The translations under genes and the position numbers were made by a program. Shown here in pieces: positions 41,338-51,157 of a stretch of 64,000 bases of DNA; position 1 is the first letter of the stretch, and every line of letters begins with the position of its first letter. Source of the stretch: Isochrysis galbana (taxonomy: Eukaryota > Haptophyta > Isochrysidales > Isochrysidaceae); the NCBI GenBank assembly GCA_018136815.1, contig CM030936.1, forward strand, positions 2,153,694-2,217,693, in the 5' to 3' direction. The notes below the pieces were generated by a model. The model saw only the letters and a list, made by a program, of their open reading frames with translations. It did not search any database and was not told the origin of the DNA.

Positions 41338-41656
41338 TCGCTCCACCAACGAGACTGGCAGCCACATCTCACAAAGTTCGTCCAAGCTGAGCTGCGAATC
41401 CTTCGACAAGCAGGCTTTGGTCCATCTCAGCTAGGTGTAGGGGCAGACGGCGGCGTGGGCCAGGGAGTAGTGCATTAGTTCATTCAGTGTGCGCGACTTA
41501 GCTCACCGCCATGCAGACTTGCGAGTCAGCGTTAGCCTTCCTGAAAGCCAACACCCTCAACACACACGTTCATAACTCCTGTCTATTTTGTATTTTGTAG
41601 ACGTGCAAAGGTAGTTACTGCCGGTGCCCGAACGGTGAGTGAGAGACGAACGAGGA

Positions 41657-41890
41657 TATTGTAGCCGTCGCCCCGCAGGCAAACCGCCTGGCGGCGAAGG
41701 AGGAAGGAGGGAACAAGATCGCCAGGGACTAGAACCAGCGCCGCTGGCCCCTACCAACCCCAGCCATCCCGGACCCCTAGTAGAGCACAAGGAAGTGGCC
41801 GCACGGCAGGATCAGGGAGCGAGGGAAGGATCGGGCGTGGCTACGACGTAACCATCAGAGGGCCGCGCGCGAGGCGAGAATGTTAGTAGT
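41657..41890 (+). repeat. family D repeat, copy 1
   Basis: Starts 'gtagccgtcgccccgc', carries 'ggccgcacggcaggatcagg' and 'gatcgggcgtggctacgac', and ends 'ccgcgcgcgaggcgagaatg'. It recurs at 43,752-43,876 and in part at 43,886-43,925. The ends 'gtagcc...ggctac' are inverted. Confidence 0.7.
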
Positions 41891-41925
41891 AAGAATTGAA
41901 AACTATTGTTATAGTTTGAGCCCTA

Positions 41926-42405
41926 TGGAGCGTGCCGCGACCGCTCCCGAGCCTCGGGCGACCCTCGCCAGTGCGCCCCACCTGGGACGCCCCACGCCGC
42001 CTGAGGCGGCTCGTCAGAAAGCCCTCTCAAAGCCCATCCAGCCCATCCAAACCACACCCGCGCGAGAGCGCGGGGTAGCGAGCACTGGCACCGAAATGGT
42101 TGCCACCGTGGCTCTGCGTAGCATGCAGGCGGTCTTTGAGACCCCCTCCAACAGTCACAGTGGGAAACCCTCCCACCCCAAGAGCACCTCATGTGTCATG
42201 TGGGAGAGCTGCCCTCCCCATGGTGGAAACCTCTACCATCAGTGCACCCAACATGGGAGGGCACTTCACAACCATCAATGCCTTCCACGGAGAGCACCCA
42301 ATGCCTCTGAGGTGTCGTTCCGTCAATTGTGGGACATCAGTCGAATGGCGAATGGTCGAATTGAGCTATCAAATGTCCATAGCTATTTATACAAATCTAC
42401 CATGA
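41926..42405 (+). pseudogene. retrotransposon ORF1/Gag-like N-terminal fragment
   Basis: Begins 'MERAATAPEPRATLASAP' and 'HLGRPTPPEAARQKAL', the same N-terminus as the 12,786 minus-strand ORF, then loses similarity. From 42,310 it continues with the block shared with 13,972-14,060. It is a truncated element copy, not a host gene. Confidence 0.6.
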
Positions 42406-42439
42406 TCTATTTTTAGTCACCGTGTCTTTTTCCTGACGA

Positions 42440-42840
42440 ACCAGCGCGCCCCTGTGGAGACGCCGTGCATGCGCATAGCAGCTTGTTTCTCTGCGGTTCA
42501 CAATTACATAAACACGCAGTATAAGAGAGATGTATCGCGGGAAGGGTGTGATGAGTTGCAATCATCCATGTGCACGCCGTGCATGCGCATATCGCGATGT
42601 GCATCGGTGCTCCCCCGCGGGGGCGCCGTGCGTGCGCATATCAGCTTGTTTCTCTGCGGTTCACAATTACATAAACACGCAGTATAAGAGAGATGTCTCG
42701 CGGGAAGGGTGTGATGAAGTGCAATCACCCATGTGCACGCCGTGGATGCGCACGGCGCGATGTGTATCGGTTCCCCCCGCGGGGGCGCCGTGCGTGCGCA
42801 TAGCAGCTTGTTTCTCCGACTATGAAGGTGCACGCCGTGC
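42440..42840 (+). repeat. 162-bp tandem repeat, about 2.4 copies
   Basis: 'cgccgtgcatgcgcata' starts units at 42,461, 42,624 and 42,786 (spacings 163 and 162). Units contain 'cagcttgtttctctgcggtt', 'acacgcagtataagagagat' and alternating purine-pyrimidine 'gcgtgcgcata'. The last unit is truncated at 'gtttctcc'. Confidence 0.92.
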
Positions 42841-43121
42841 GTTCACTCTTTCCGCGGGGGAACTTTGGGCGCGGAGTGCGAGCGGGAACCTTGGTTGGGG
42901 ACACCCCCTAGGACCGGGGGACTTTTACAGTATATGATGATGACACTAACGTAAACAGGTGATCTGTCTGTTGATCTCCCTCTTTCCCTCCCTCCCCCGC
43001 CCCCCCCCCCCGACCCACCGATCGCCTGCCTCCCTCCTCCCTGCTCGCTCACCCTCCAGCTCTCTCCTCGTCCTCGTCTTCCTCACGATGGTGGATGGTG
43101 GCGACTCGGCGCGCATCCGCA

Positions 43122-43382
43122 CAACCAACCCAAACAGCACGAACCCCCTCGCCCTCTGTTCAAAGGCACCAAAAATTTCAACTCAAGACCCATGTTGTTA
43201 CAATTCTCGTGTTCACCCCACTCTTGTGGGCAACAATCATCTACAACTCAGTGCCCTGCCTTGGGCCCTCTTCCAACACTTCACTCCCTCTCCCACTCCC
43301 TCTTCCAACTACAACCAACCCAAGAAGCACAAACCACCTCGCCCTCTGTTTCAAGCACCAAAAATTTCGACTGAAGACAAGA
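43122..43382 (+). repeat. two-copy direct repeat, 191-bp spacing
   Basis: 'aaccaacccaaacagcacga...ctcgccctctgttcaaaggc...accaaaaatttcaactcaagac' at 43,122 and a near copy at 43,313 ('aaccaacccaagaagcacaa...aaaaatttcgactgaagac'). Confidence 0.85.
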
Positions 43383-43751
43383 GGGAGGACCTGTATTGAG
43401 GCGGCGTCGCTGCCCATACCTAGCGCAAGGGTATAGCGCCCCCACTCAGACATCTCCTTCCCCACAGCTCCTCTCTGAGGAGTTGCTCCTCTCCCTCCCA
43501 TTAGGCCCCCTTGCCTGCGAGACCAGAACAGGATCTTGGCGTGGGGGGCTGTTTGAGTGTGGAGGGAGGGGCGCGCCAGCTAGCGCAGGTGGAAAGCTAG
43601 TGAAGAGCTGGGTGGCATAAGGGGGAAGGGTGCTTGCGCTTGCCGCGGCAGGGAGTCCTGTCTTGAGTGAGCGCTAGTCCCGTTTCTTTGCCGCGCCGTG
43701 ACCCATAAAAAAATGTTAGAATTTTTTGTTAGTAGTAAGAATTGATTTGCT

Positions 43752-43925
43752 GTAGCCGTCGCCCCGCTTACCGCTAAGGCCAGTGGCCGCAAGGCAGAAA
43801 GGGGGAGGGATCGGGCGTGGCTACGACTTAAGCACCCCAGAGCCGCGCGAAGCGAGAATAGTAGTAGTTGTTGTGAGAATTTTTGTAGCCGTCACCCCGC
43901 TAAGCGCTAAGTAAGGCCAAGTGCT
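43752..43925 (+). repeat. family D repeat, copies 2 and 3
   Basis: 'gtagccgtcgccccgcttac...gatcgggcgtggctacgac...agccgcgcgaagcgagaata', followed directly by a second 'gtagccgtcaccccgctaag' start. The tandem arrangement of a retroelement-like unit is notable. Confidence 0.7.
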
Positions 43926-44176
43926 AGCGTGCGCTAGTGCTAGGTGCTTTGCATCGCGTTGCAAGGCGGGCGGGGCCGCCATTGCGCACCGTGCGCCCGT
44001 TGGTGGAGTTTTTGTTGTTTAAATAAGTCGAGCAATGGCTCCAGTTTTGTAAGGGCACAGAGAGCTGAGGATGCATAGGGCCTAAAGAACCGTCTTCGAA
44101 TGCAGCAATTTGACGTGGGCTTCTGCCTCACATTATAGTTCAAGCACAAGGGGTTGGAAAAGATTGGAGTCAAGGT

Positions 44177-45472
44177 TCAATAGGTTGCCGAGCCTCTACC
44201 GCTGTCGTTTCCAACCGCATCGCCACCTGTCCGCTTGCCCTGAAATGCAGGGCTAGTCAATGTTTCAGTCAGCGCTGGTTCCACCATCGAGCGGAGCTTA
44301 TCGCGTCTCCGGCTTGCGATCGCATTGCGCCCCGCGGCCAATTGCTCAGCATAACCATGGGGTGATGCGTGATGTGCGCCTACTCGCGGAGTCGCCAATT
44401 GAGCGGAGGAGCACAGCATCGTAGAGGGAGATCGCGCTGCCCCCGATGGCGTCGAACAGAATGCCGCGCTGGGCGAAACTTTGGACGCATCCCGAATCAA
44501 AGCTTCTGCGCGAGCATGGGCCCGTTCCAGGTCTTCATCTGCACTTACGGCATGCTTGGCATACCATTCCGCCCGCTCAGCCTCCCACGCTTCTTTCTCT
44601 TGCAAAAACTGCGCTTGCTGCTCGCGCCAATTTGAAGTCTCCGTCTGCAAGGCTCCCACGGATTCATGGATTTGATTTTGCCAACGCCACAATAACTCGC
44701 ACTGCTCATCGAGTTGTGCCTGAAAAGCCTGCTGTGCCTCCAAGATGGCCTCTTTCCCGCTGTCTGACTGGCGAGACTTCGCGCACTTTGGAGTCGGCGA
44801 GGGGACATGCCCATCGCCGGAAGCCATAACCACTGGAGAGGAGTCGCGTGCGCACACGTCTCGTTGTCGCAAAGGCGTTACCCCGGCATATGGGTTGCTG
44901 TAGCGAATGGAACTAAGGGTTTGTGACAGCAAGCGCTCCGCAAGCTCCGCGCGCGCTTCCGCTGCGGCAATTCGAGCATCTGCTGGGAACTGGCTTTCAA
45001 CGCACTGTCTATCGGCAGGATGCTGCAACTGACAAGCCTCAGAGGTGGCGCTGCCCACGTCCATCGCAGAAGGACTAACTGAGGAGGAGTTCACATTCGG
45101 GTGGTTTGCAAGGCCCACATGGCTGAGAGGGGATGGTGCTGTGGGGGAGCCTCCTCCGAACGGATCCATTGCACGGGAACGGATTTCTAGCTTCCGCTCG
45201 ATCAGATCGGCCCTTGCCTCGGCCGCGGCTGCTCGCCGCTCGCTCGAGGAGAGCTCCGCCTTGAGTGCAGCCACCTCGCTCTGTAACCGCTCGATCAGCG
45301 ACTCTGCTTGCCGACTGGCAGGCGAGGCCTTCTGGCTGCGGCGCGCATCGACGATACGCTTGGCGTCCTGGTAGAGCTGTGCGGTGCGCCGCACGAGCTC
45401 GTCGATCGCCCCCGTCTCGTTTGGCGCGGGCTCAATCGCTCGCATTGCCGCCTCCGCCTCAGCCACCGCCAC
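44177..45472 (-). CDS. coiled-coil protein of unknown function
   Basis: Single ORF of 431 residues starting 'MAVAEAEAAMRAIEPA'. Heptad-rich helices are at about 15-100 ('LIERLQSEVAALKAELSSSE', 'RRAAAAEARADLIERKLEI'), 160-185 ('RIAAAEARAELAERLLSQ') and 235-315 ('EAILEAQQAFQAQLDEQCEL', 'WREQQAQFLQEKEAWEAERA'). Linkers are Ser/Pro/Gly-rich and the tail is basic. No enzyme motif or targeting sequence is seen. It could be a cytoskeletal, centrosomal or scaffold protein, but this is composition only. The stop lies just right of a repeat-rich spacer. The short upstream ORF shadows on the other strand are not genes. Confidence 0.7.
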   Translation of the reverse strand: MAVAEAEAAMRAIEPAPNETGAIDELVRRTAQLYQDAKRIVDARRSQKASPASRQAESLIERLQSEVAALKAELSSSERRAAAAEARADLIERKLEIRSRAMDPFGGGSPTAPSPLSHVGLANHPNVNSSSVSPSAMDVGSATSEACQLQHPADRQCVESQFPADARIAAAEARAELAERLLSQTLSSIRYSNPYAGVTPLRQRDVCARDSSPVVMASGDGHVPSPTPKCAKSRQSDSGKEAILEAQQAFQAQLDEQCELLWRWQNQIHESVGALQTETSNWREQQAQFLQEKEAWEAERAEWYAKHAVSADEDLERAHARAEALIRDASKVSPSAAFCSTPSGAARSPSTMLCSSAQLATPRVGAHHASPHGYAEQLAAGRNAIASRRRDKLRSMVEPALTETLTSPAFQGKRTGGDAVGNDSGRGSATY

Positions 45473-46152
45473 CGGCCCGAGGGGAGGCGCGCGCGACTCG
45501 CGCGTTTTGTTTACTGCCGAAGCGCCAAAATTGGAGCTTCCACACTTTCTTTTGTCAACTGCTCGCTACCCGCTACCCGCTCACCCGTAGCCCCCTGTCA
45601 GAGTTTTCTTGTTGTCCTAGTTTAATCCTAGTGCTGAGGGACCGTGCCTCATCGGCAACGGAGCCCCTACCCCGCGATGGGGGTGAGCGCGGTTGGTGCA
45701 TGGCTCGTCCGGTGTATGTGGCTAGGGATGCTAGCCAACAAGACCTCTTACAAGGCTACAATTTCTAACGTGGTACCCCCGCCGAGAGACCACCCCAACC
45801 CCCAACTTCTACAACCATAGCGCGCTCGACGACGCCGCTCAAGGGTACAACACCACAACGAATAAACTCGACAAATTCGTTGAAATCTTTTCTTCGACTT
45901 ATCAGCGGCCGCCGACCGCGCCACACGCTCCTCCAAGTGGTGGTGGTGGGACCTGGACCATATGGCCAAATCTCACTCAACAACTTCAGTGACAGCCACA
46001 GCCAGATAACCGCCCGCACTCGACAGTTCAAGGGTGGCAAAACAACAAATCCATATCGAATGACTCCAAAATCCATCCCACAGCATCTATTCTTAGAGCC
46101 CTCGAGGCGTCGGGACGCTCGAGGTCGTCACCCGTGCCGAATCGTCACATCA
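45473..46152. other. spacer, no supported gene
   Basis: The promoter side of the coiled-coil gene, then DNA with scattered stops on both strands. Segments such as 'WWWDLDHMAKSHSTTS' on the plus strand look like decayed coding sequence of a mobile element, but the frame is interrupted many times. Confidence 0.35.
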
Positions 46153-46385
46153 TCAGCCAGCACTACCACTCTCTTCTTCTGGTTCCATAGGACGCTTCAG
46201 AGAAGAGGAGTCCATCGCGATTCTGGCACGCGGGGAGGGCGACAGGAGAGGAGGGTGTGAAGAGGGGGCAAGGGGAGCGGCAGGCGAGGAGGGGGGCTGG
46301 CAGGCGAGGAGGGTGGGGGCTGGTAGGCAAAGCAAGGTGGGCGGCAAGGGGGGGGCGGGGGGGCGGACTTAAGTCGCGTTCCGTC
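46153..46385 (-). repeat. dispersed repeat family F, copy 2
   Basis: Matches 8,900-9,055 in the same orientation: 'ctggttccataggacgcttc', 'gaagaggagtccatcgcgat' and the G-rich 'gctggtaggcaa' leader. The minus-strand ORF begins 'MDSSSLKRPMEPEEES'. It contains a local duplication of 'gctggcaggcgaggagg'. Confidence 0.6.
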
Positions 46386-46559
46386 AAAAGAGGGCCAGGT
46401 ATTTTTTTTTCACCCAGAATGCTTGTTTCTCTTTTTAGGTAGGAATGTCACTTGTATTATTATCACGAAGATGAGAACAAAGCTAATCACAACATACAAG
46501 GACGCGGGTGCGCGCGCGTGTGGGGGTGGCAGGTGGCGGCAGGGCGGGGCAGGGGGTGG

Positions 46560-46920
46560 CAGGGCGGGGCATGGCAGGGTAGTGTGCGGCAGGGCAGGGC
46601 AGGTGGCGGCAGGGCAGGGCAGGTGGCGGCAGGGCAGGGCAGGTGGCGGCAGGGCAGGGCAGGTGGCGGCAGGGCAGGGCAGGTGGCGGCAGGGCAGGGC
46701 AGGTGGCGGCAGGGCAGGGCAGGTGGCGGCAGGGCAGGGCAGGTGGCGGCAGGGCAGGGCAGGTGGCGGCAGGGCAGGGCAGGTGGCGGCAGGGCAGGGC
46801 AGGTGGCGGCAGGGCAGGGCAGGTGGCGGCAGGGCAGGGCAGGTGGCGGCAGGGCAGGGCAGGTGGCGGCAGGGCAGGGCAGGTGGCGGCAGGGCAGGGC
46901 AGGTGGCGGCGGGTGGCGGC
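46560..46920 (+). repeat. 20-bp minisatellite (GGCAGGTGGCGGCAGGGCAG)n
   Basis: About 17 near-perfect 20-bp units from about 46,590 to 46,920. Since 20 is not a multiple of 3, all six frames stay open and give long spurious repeat proteins on both strands. Confidence 0.97.
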
Positions 46921-46944
46921 AGGGTGGAACATGCCGGCATGCCG

Positions 46945-47290
46945 GGGAGCGCAGCTCAGGGGGCAGGTGAGGCTGGGGCATGGCCCTGGCCCCTCCTGCC
47001 TCTCCCTCGCTGGCTCTCGAGCCCTTGCCAGTCGACTGGAGCTAGCTGGGGGGTCCTGATCAGGTGGGCCCAGGGGGAGGAGGGGCTGGTGAGAGGGATG
47101 GGCAGGCCACGACGGGCCAGGGCGGGCGAGTCAGGCGGGCCTGTGGGGAGAGGAATGGGTCAGCAGGGCTGTGTGCTCCTGGCAAGCCATCAGGCGTGCC
47201 AGGAGAGTGGGTGGTTCGTCCCCCATGGCAGGGGAGGAGTGGAGAGAGAGGGGGGCTCGTGCCCCCCCATGGGCGAACTAAGTATAAACT
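46945..47290 (+). repeat. diverged family C segment
   Basis: 'agctcagggggcaggtgagg', 'gccctggcccctcctgcctc' and 'gggggctcgtgcccccccat' are variants of the family C unit to the right. It ends at 'gggcgaactaagtataaact', the same string that closes the duplication at 49,122. Confidence 0.6.
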
Positions 47291-47602
47291 TATAAAACAA
47301 CTGAGTGTTAGTACCACTACTCCCACTAGCCCGGTACTATCACGACACCCCTCAGCGCACTTGCCCGCACGCCTTGAAGCTTGAAGTGCATCCCGGCTCC
47401 CATTATAACTCCCCACAAGTTACAATAATAATAAAACAACTGAGCGTTAGTACCACTACTCCCACTAGCCCGGTACTATCACGACACCCCTCAGCGCACC
47501 TGCCCGCACGCCTTGAAGTGATGGCACAGACACATACACATATGCATCCCTTCAAATCTCCCCCCTCGCAAACCCCCGGCTCCCATTATAACTCCCCACA
47601 AG
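47283..47602 (+). repeat. family C leader with internal duplication
   Basis: 'aaaacaactgag(t/c)gttagtacc...cccgcacgccttgaa' occurs at 47,296 and again at 47,432 (136-bp spacing). The second copy continues into 'tgatggcacagacacataca', which is shared with 11.8 kb. Confidence 0.85.
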
Positions 47603-49122
47603 TTACATACAATGAGGGAAAACCCATTGAGGCGGACCGGTCGACGCCGGCCGACTCTCCGGGGAAAAACACCGGGGGGGGGGGAGGGACCTCTCGTCGT
47701 GAAGCAGAACGGCCCTTACAGCTCGCGCCGCGAGCAGTCCTCGAAGAAATAAATGACTGCGCCCCCCGATACCTGCCACAGGGACGTCTTGAGCCACTCC
47801 CTTCTTCTCGCCCCTCCTGTCGCCAGCCGCCCCCCTTCGCCCGTTTGCTAACGCAAACGGGGCCCGTTTCTTACCGCACTCCATCGGGGGGGGCGCAAAT
47901 TCCCCCCTCTCCCTCTCTCCATTCTCCTCCGCCCCTCTCCCTGCGGCGCGTCGCCATGCGGCGCGCCACGGCCTGCTCTCAGAGGGCCTTTGGGGGCTCC
48001 CAGAGGGCCAGCAAGGGCAGCTCAGGGGGCAGTGGAGGCTGGGGCTCAGCCCCTGGCCCCCCCTGCCTCTCCCACGCTTGCCACGCTGGCCATTGGAGCC
48101 TCCCAGTGGCCTCTGTATGCCTGGCGACCAGGGGAGGGGGGGGAGTCAGCTCGAGGGCAGGCCCATGCCGGATGCTGGGCGTGGGAGTGCGAGTCTCGGC
48201 CCGCGCCCACTAGGGGTCTGGGCCAGAGTGTTGATTGCCCAGCCCCTGCCAAAGGGCAGGGGCTGGGGTTGATTGTACGGGCCCACCCCGGGGGGTGTCC
48301 GCGATGGAGAGAGGGGGGCGCGAGGCCCCCATTGACCCCCACTTATAAAAGTAGGTTGGCCCCACAAGTTACAATGAGGGAAAACCCATTGAGGCGGACC
48401 GGTCGACGCCGGCCGACTCTCCGGGGAAAAACACCGGGGGGGGGGGGGAGGGACCTCTCGTCGTGAAGCAGAACGGCCCTTACAGCTCGCGCCGCGAGCA
48501 GTCCTCGAAGAAATAAATGACTGCGCCCCCCGATACCTGCCACAGGGACGTCTTGAGCCACTCCCTTCTTCTCGCCCCTCCTGTCGCCAGCCGCCCCCCT
48601 TCGCCCGTTTGCTAACGCAAACGGGGCCCGTTTCTTACCGCACTCCATCGGGGGGGGCGCAAATTCCCCCCTCTCCCTCTCTCCATTCTCCTCCGCCCCT
48701 CTCCCTGCGGCGCGTCGCCATGCGGCGCGCCACGGCCTGCTCTCAGAGGGCCTTTGGGGGCTCCCAGAGGGCCAGCAAGGGCAGCTCAGGGGGCAGTGGA
48801 GGCTGGGGCTCAGCCCCTGGCCCCCCCTGCCTCTCCCACGCTTGCCACGCTGGCCATTGGAGCCTCCCAGTGGCCTCTGTATGCCTGGCGACCAGGGGAG
48901 GGGGGGGAGTCAGCTCGAGGGCAGGCCCATGCCGGATGCTGGGCGTGGGAGTGCGAGTCTCGGCCCGCGCCCACTAGGGATCTGGGCCAGAGTGTTGATT
49001 GCCCAGCCCCTGCCAAAGGGCAGGGGCTGGGGTTGATTGTACGGGCCCACCCCGGGGGGTGTCCGCGATGGAGAGAGGGGGGCGCGAGGCCCCCATTGAC
49101 CCCCACTTATAAAAGTAGGTTG
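47603..49122 (+). repeat. 764-bp tandem duplication of family C unit
   Basis: The two units, about 47,603-48,357 and 48,361-49,122, are almost identical. They differ mainly by two G in a poly-G run and by a few substitutions such as 'aggggtctggg' versus 'agggatctggg'. Each holds the 'ggaccggtcgacgccggcc' palindrome, a minus-strand ORF fragment ('MECGKKRAPFALANGRRGAA...LLHDERSLPP'), the hairpin CAGCCCCTGCC-aaa-GGGCAGGGGCTG and the end 'acttataaaagtaggttg'. The high identity indicates a recent duplication or an assembly artefact. Confidence 0.95.
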
Positions 49123-49164
49123 AACTAAGTATAAACTTAGTTGCTAGATAGATAGATAGACATG

Positions 49165-49203
49165 CGAGGCCGCGCGCGTGGCGAGAATATTAAGAAGTTT
49201 TTT
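49165..49203 (+). repeat. LINE-type 3' tail motif
   Basis: 'gccgcgcgcgtggcgagaat', then 'attaagaagttttttt'. The same GAATATTAAGAAG plus T terminus closes the LINE copy at 51.16 kb (minus) and, in variant form, family B. Confidence 0.65.
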
Positions 49204-49424
49204 TGTGGCACCGCGACCCATTAAAATTTGTTGAAAATCAGATTACATTAGTATTAGTATTCAATATTACTACGATTAGAATTAGATGAGACCAAGACAT
49301 AGGATTGTTCCGTTGGCGAACGCAATCAATCATCTTGATATGAAACATGGAGTACGAGGTGATCCAGCTCCTTGCAAGTGTGTCACACACATACCTTCCA
49401 AATGTCATCAAGACGAAGACATGC

Positions 49425-50125
49425 TCACTTCAACTCGGCGACCTTGCTAGCGAGCACGTCGGAGTTGGCGCCACTGAAGCTGTGAATCATCTTGCCCTGC
49501 GCGTAAGAAGGCGAGTAAATTGGACTTGAGTGGCAACGAATTAATGGCGCATCTGACTGCGCGGTCGCGGCAGGCGATTTGCAAGGCGAATATTCGTTGA
49601 ACTACTCACATCCTTATAGAAGTGGAAGGTCGGCATGGATTGAACCCCACAGGAAGCCGCGACCTCGTCGCACTCATCGACGTCAACCTGCAGGACACAT
49701 CGCAAGAAGGATGGGCTCGTTGGGTGGAAGAACGACTCGGAAATCTTCTGCTGATCCCTCCATTTACCTTGACAAACTCCACGTCTGGGTTCTTGGTCGC
49801 CAACTCGGTGAAGAACGGTGCAATGCGCTGGCACGGTCCACACCTGACAGAGAGCAGCGACTCAGCTCAGCGACCAGCCCTCGCCTGCTCTCCCACCAGG
49901 ACGTGGCTCTCGGCGTCCCTCCCTTGCCCCCCCCCCCCCCACCCGGCCCCACCCCCTCCCCCTCAATTGCAGTTTGCAGAGGTGTTGTTGGTGTACAACA
50001 GAGCAGGGAGGCCAGGGCATGCGGGAGGGCGTGAAGCACCATGTGGCGGTGAAGTCGACCACAACCAGCTTGTTCTGTGCGATCGTCTGATCGAAGTCGC
50101 CTTGGTCTTTGATCATCCTGACCAT
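49425..50125 (-). CDS. cytosolic-type thioredoxin
   Basis: Four exons: 50125-50040, 49843-49768, 49687-49610, 49496-49425. All introns are GT-AG (196, 80 and 113 bp), giving 103 residues, the normal thioredoxin length. The start is 'MVRMIKDQGDFDQTI'. The beta strand 'KLVVVDFTATW' leads across the first intron into the active site W-C-G-P-C at about 30-34. Then come 'IAPFFTELATKNPDVEFVKV', 'DVDECDEVAASCGVQSMPTF', with the cis-Pro at the 'SMPT' turn, and 'GKMIHSFSGAN'. It reduces disulfides, normally recycled by thioredoxin reductase. No targeting peptide precedes Met 50125, although G/C-rich DNA upstream is open in frame. Confidence 0.95.
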
Positions 50126-51157
50126 GGCTTCTGGTACAAAGGGGTGGGGTGGGGGGGAGGGGGGGGGAAGAGTGGCGCGCGAGCGACCGAGGGAGCAGCA
50201 CCGGGCGGAGAGGGAGGAAGGGGCAGCGGGGGGCACCAAAAGAAAACCCCTCGTTGGACCGACGGAGACGGTCCACCGCCAAGATTGAAACGCCGCCCCC
50301 CGGCCCGCACGCACACAGGAGGGCGGAGTAAATCTTGCGTTCATCAAGCAACAGAACCGAGGTTCACGCCGACGTTCGGCCCCGGCTATTTTAGGTTGTC
50401 GCGAATTTTTTGGGCAAGATTTGGGGGTGTTGCACGCCGCCGTCCGCCGCTTGTCGCCCCTTGTTCACGTTTCCGTGTGTGCGCTTTCTACGGGTAACTG
50501 GAGCCTGGCGTGGCCTAGACTAATTGTATTGTGCTAGGGTCAAGGCTCTTTGTCGAATCAAGCGGGTGCTTGATCGTGTCAAGTCTCAATGGGGCAAGCT
50601 AGGGCATGGAGTGAAGAGAAGTCTTGAGAGAGGGGTGGAAAGGGTGCGCTACATCGCGACGACGACCCACGAGACACCGCCCCACATCACTCACTCACCA
50701 ACAAGAAAACTCCGAAAACTAACGCAACATCGCACAAACAAACCAACGAAACAAATAAGGACAAACGAACAAATTCGGCGTGCAATGCGGCGGAGCTTCG
50801 AGGCAACTCATTGGCAAAAACAAAACTCACTCAATTTTTCTCACACAACGCATGGTGGAGACACCGCATCCGCATAGAGTATATGTCGAACACGCGATGA
50901 CTACAGACAGGCTCATAGGCAGAGGGCCGTTCGATCGAGCCGGCAGCTGACGCGGCCGTAGAGGGTTCGTTGATTGCTGCTTGCGGGAAAATGTCTGAAA
51001 GGTCATAGTAAGAGTCGGGTCTGACAGTGTCTGCCATCGAGCGCTACGAGCGAAGAGGTAGACGGAAGGTCGGAGGATTGCAACGCGTGGCGTCGGAGAG
51101 TAGAGACGAGGCTAGCTAGCGAGCTAGTGGAAGAGGAAGAGAGAGAATGAGAATGAG
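50126..51157. other. spacer, no gene seen
   Basis: Contains a G-rich promoter-side stretch for the thioredoxin gene (50,135-50,220), then ordinary DNA with short frames. The stretch 50,590-50,900 has several 'acaaac/acgaac' motifs. Nothing is assignable. Confidence 0.4.

Noticed and set aside
41077-41434. ORFs spanning the N gap
   Set aside because: They only appear open because N codons are not read as stops.
46410-47295. Overlapping ORFs on both strands of the Gly/Arg/Gln or Pro/Cys/His repeat type
   Set aside because: Generated by the 20-bp minisatellite, which keeps every frame open.
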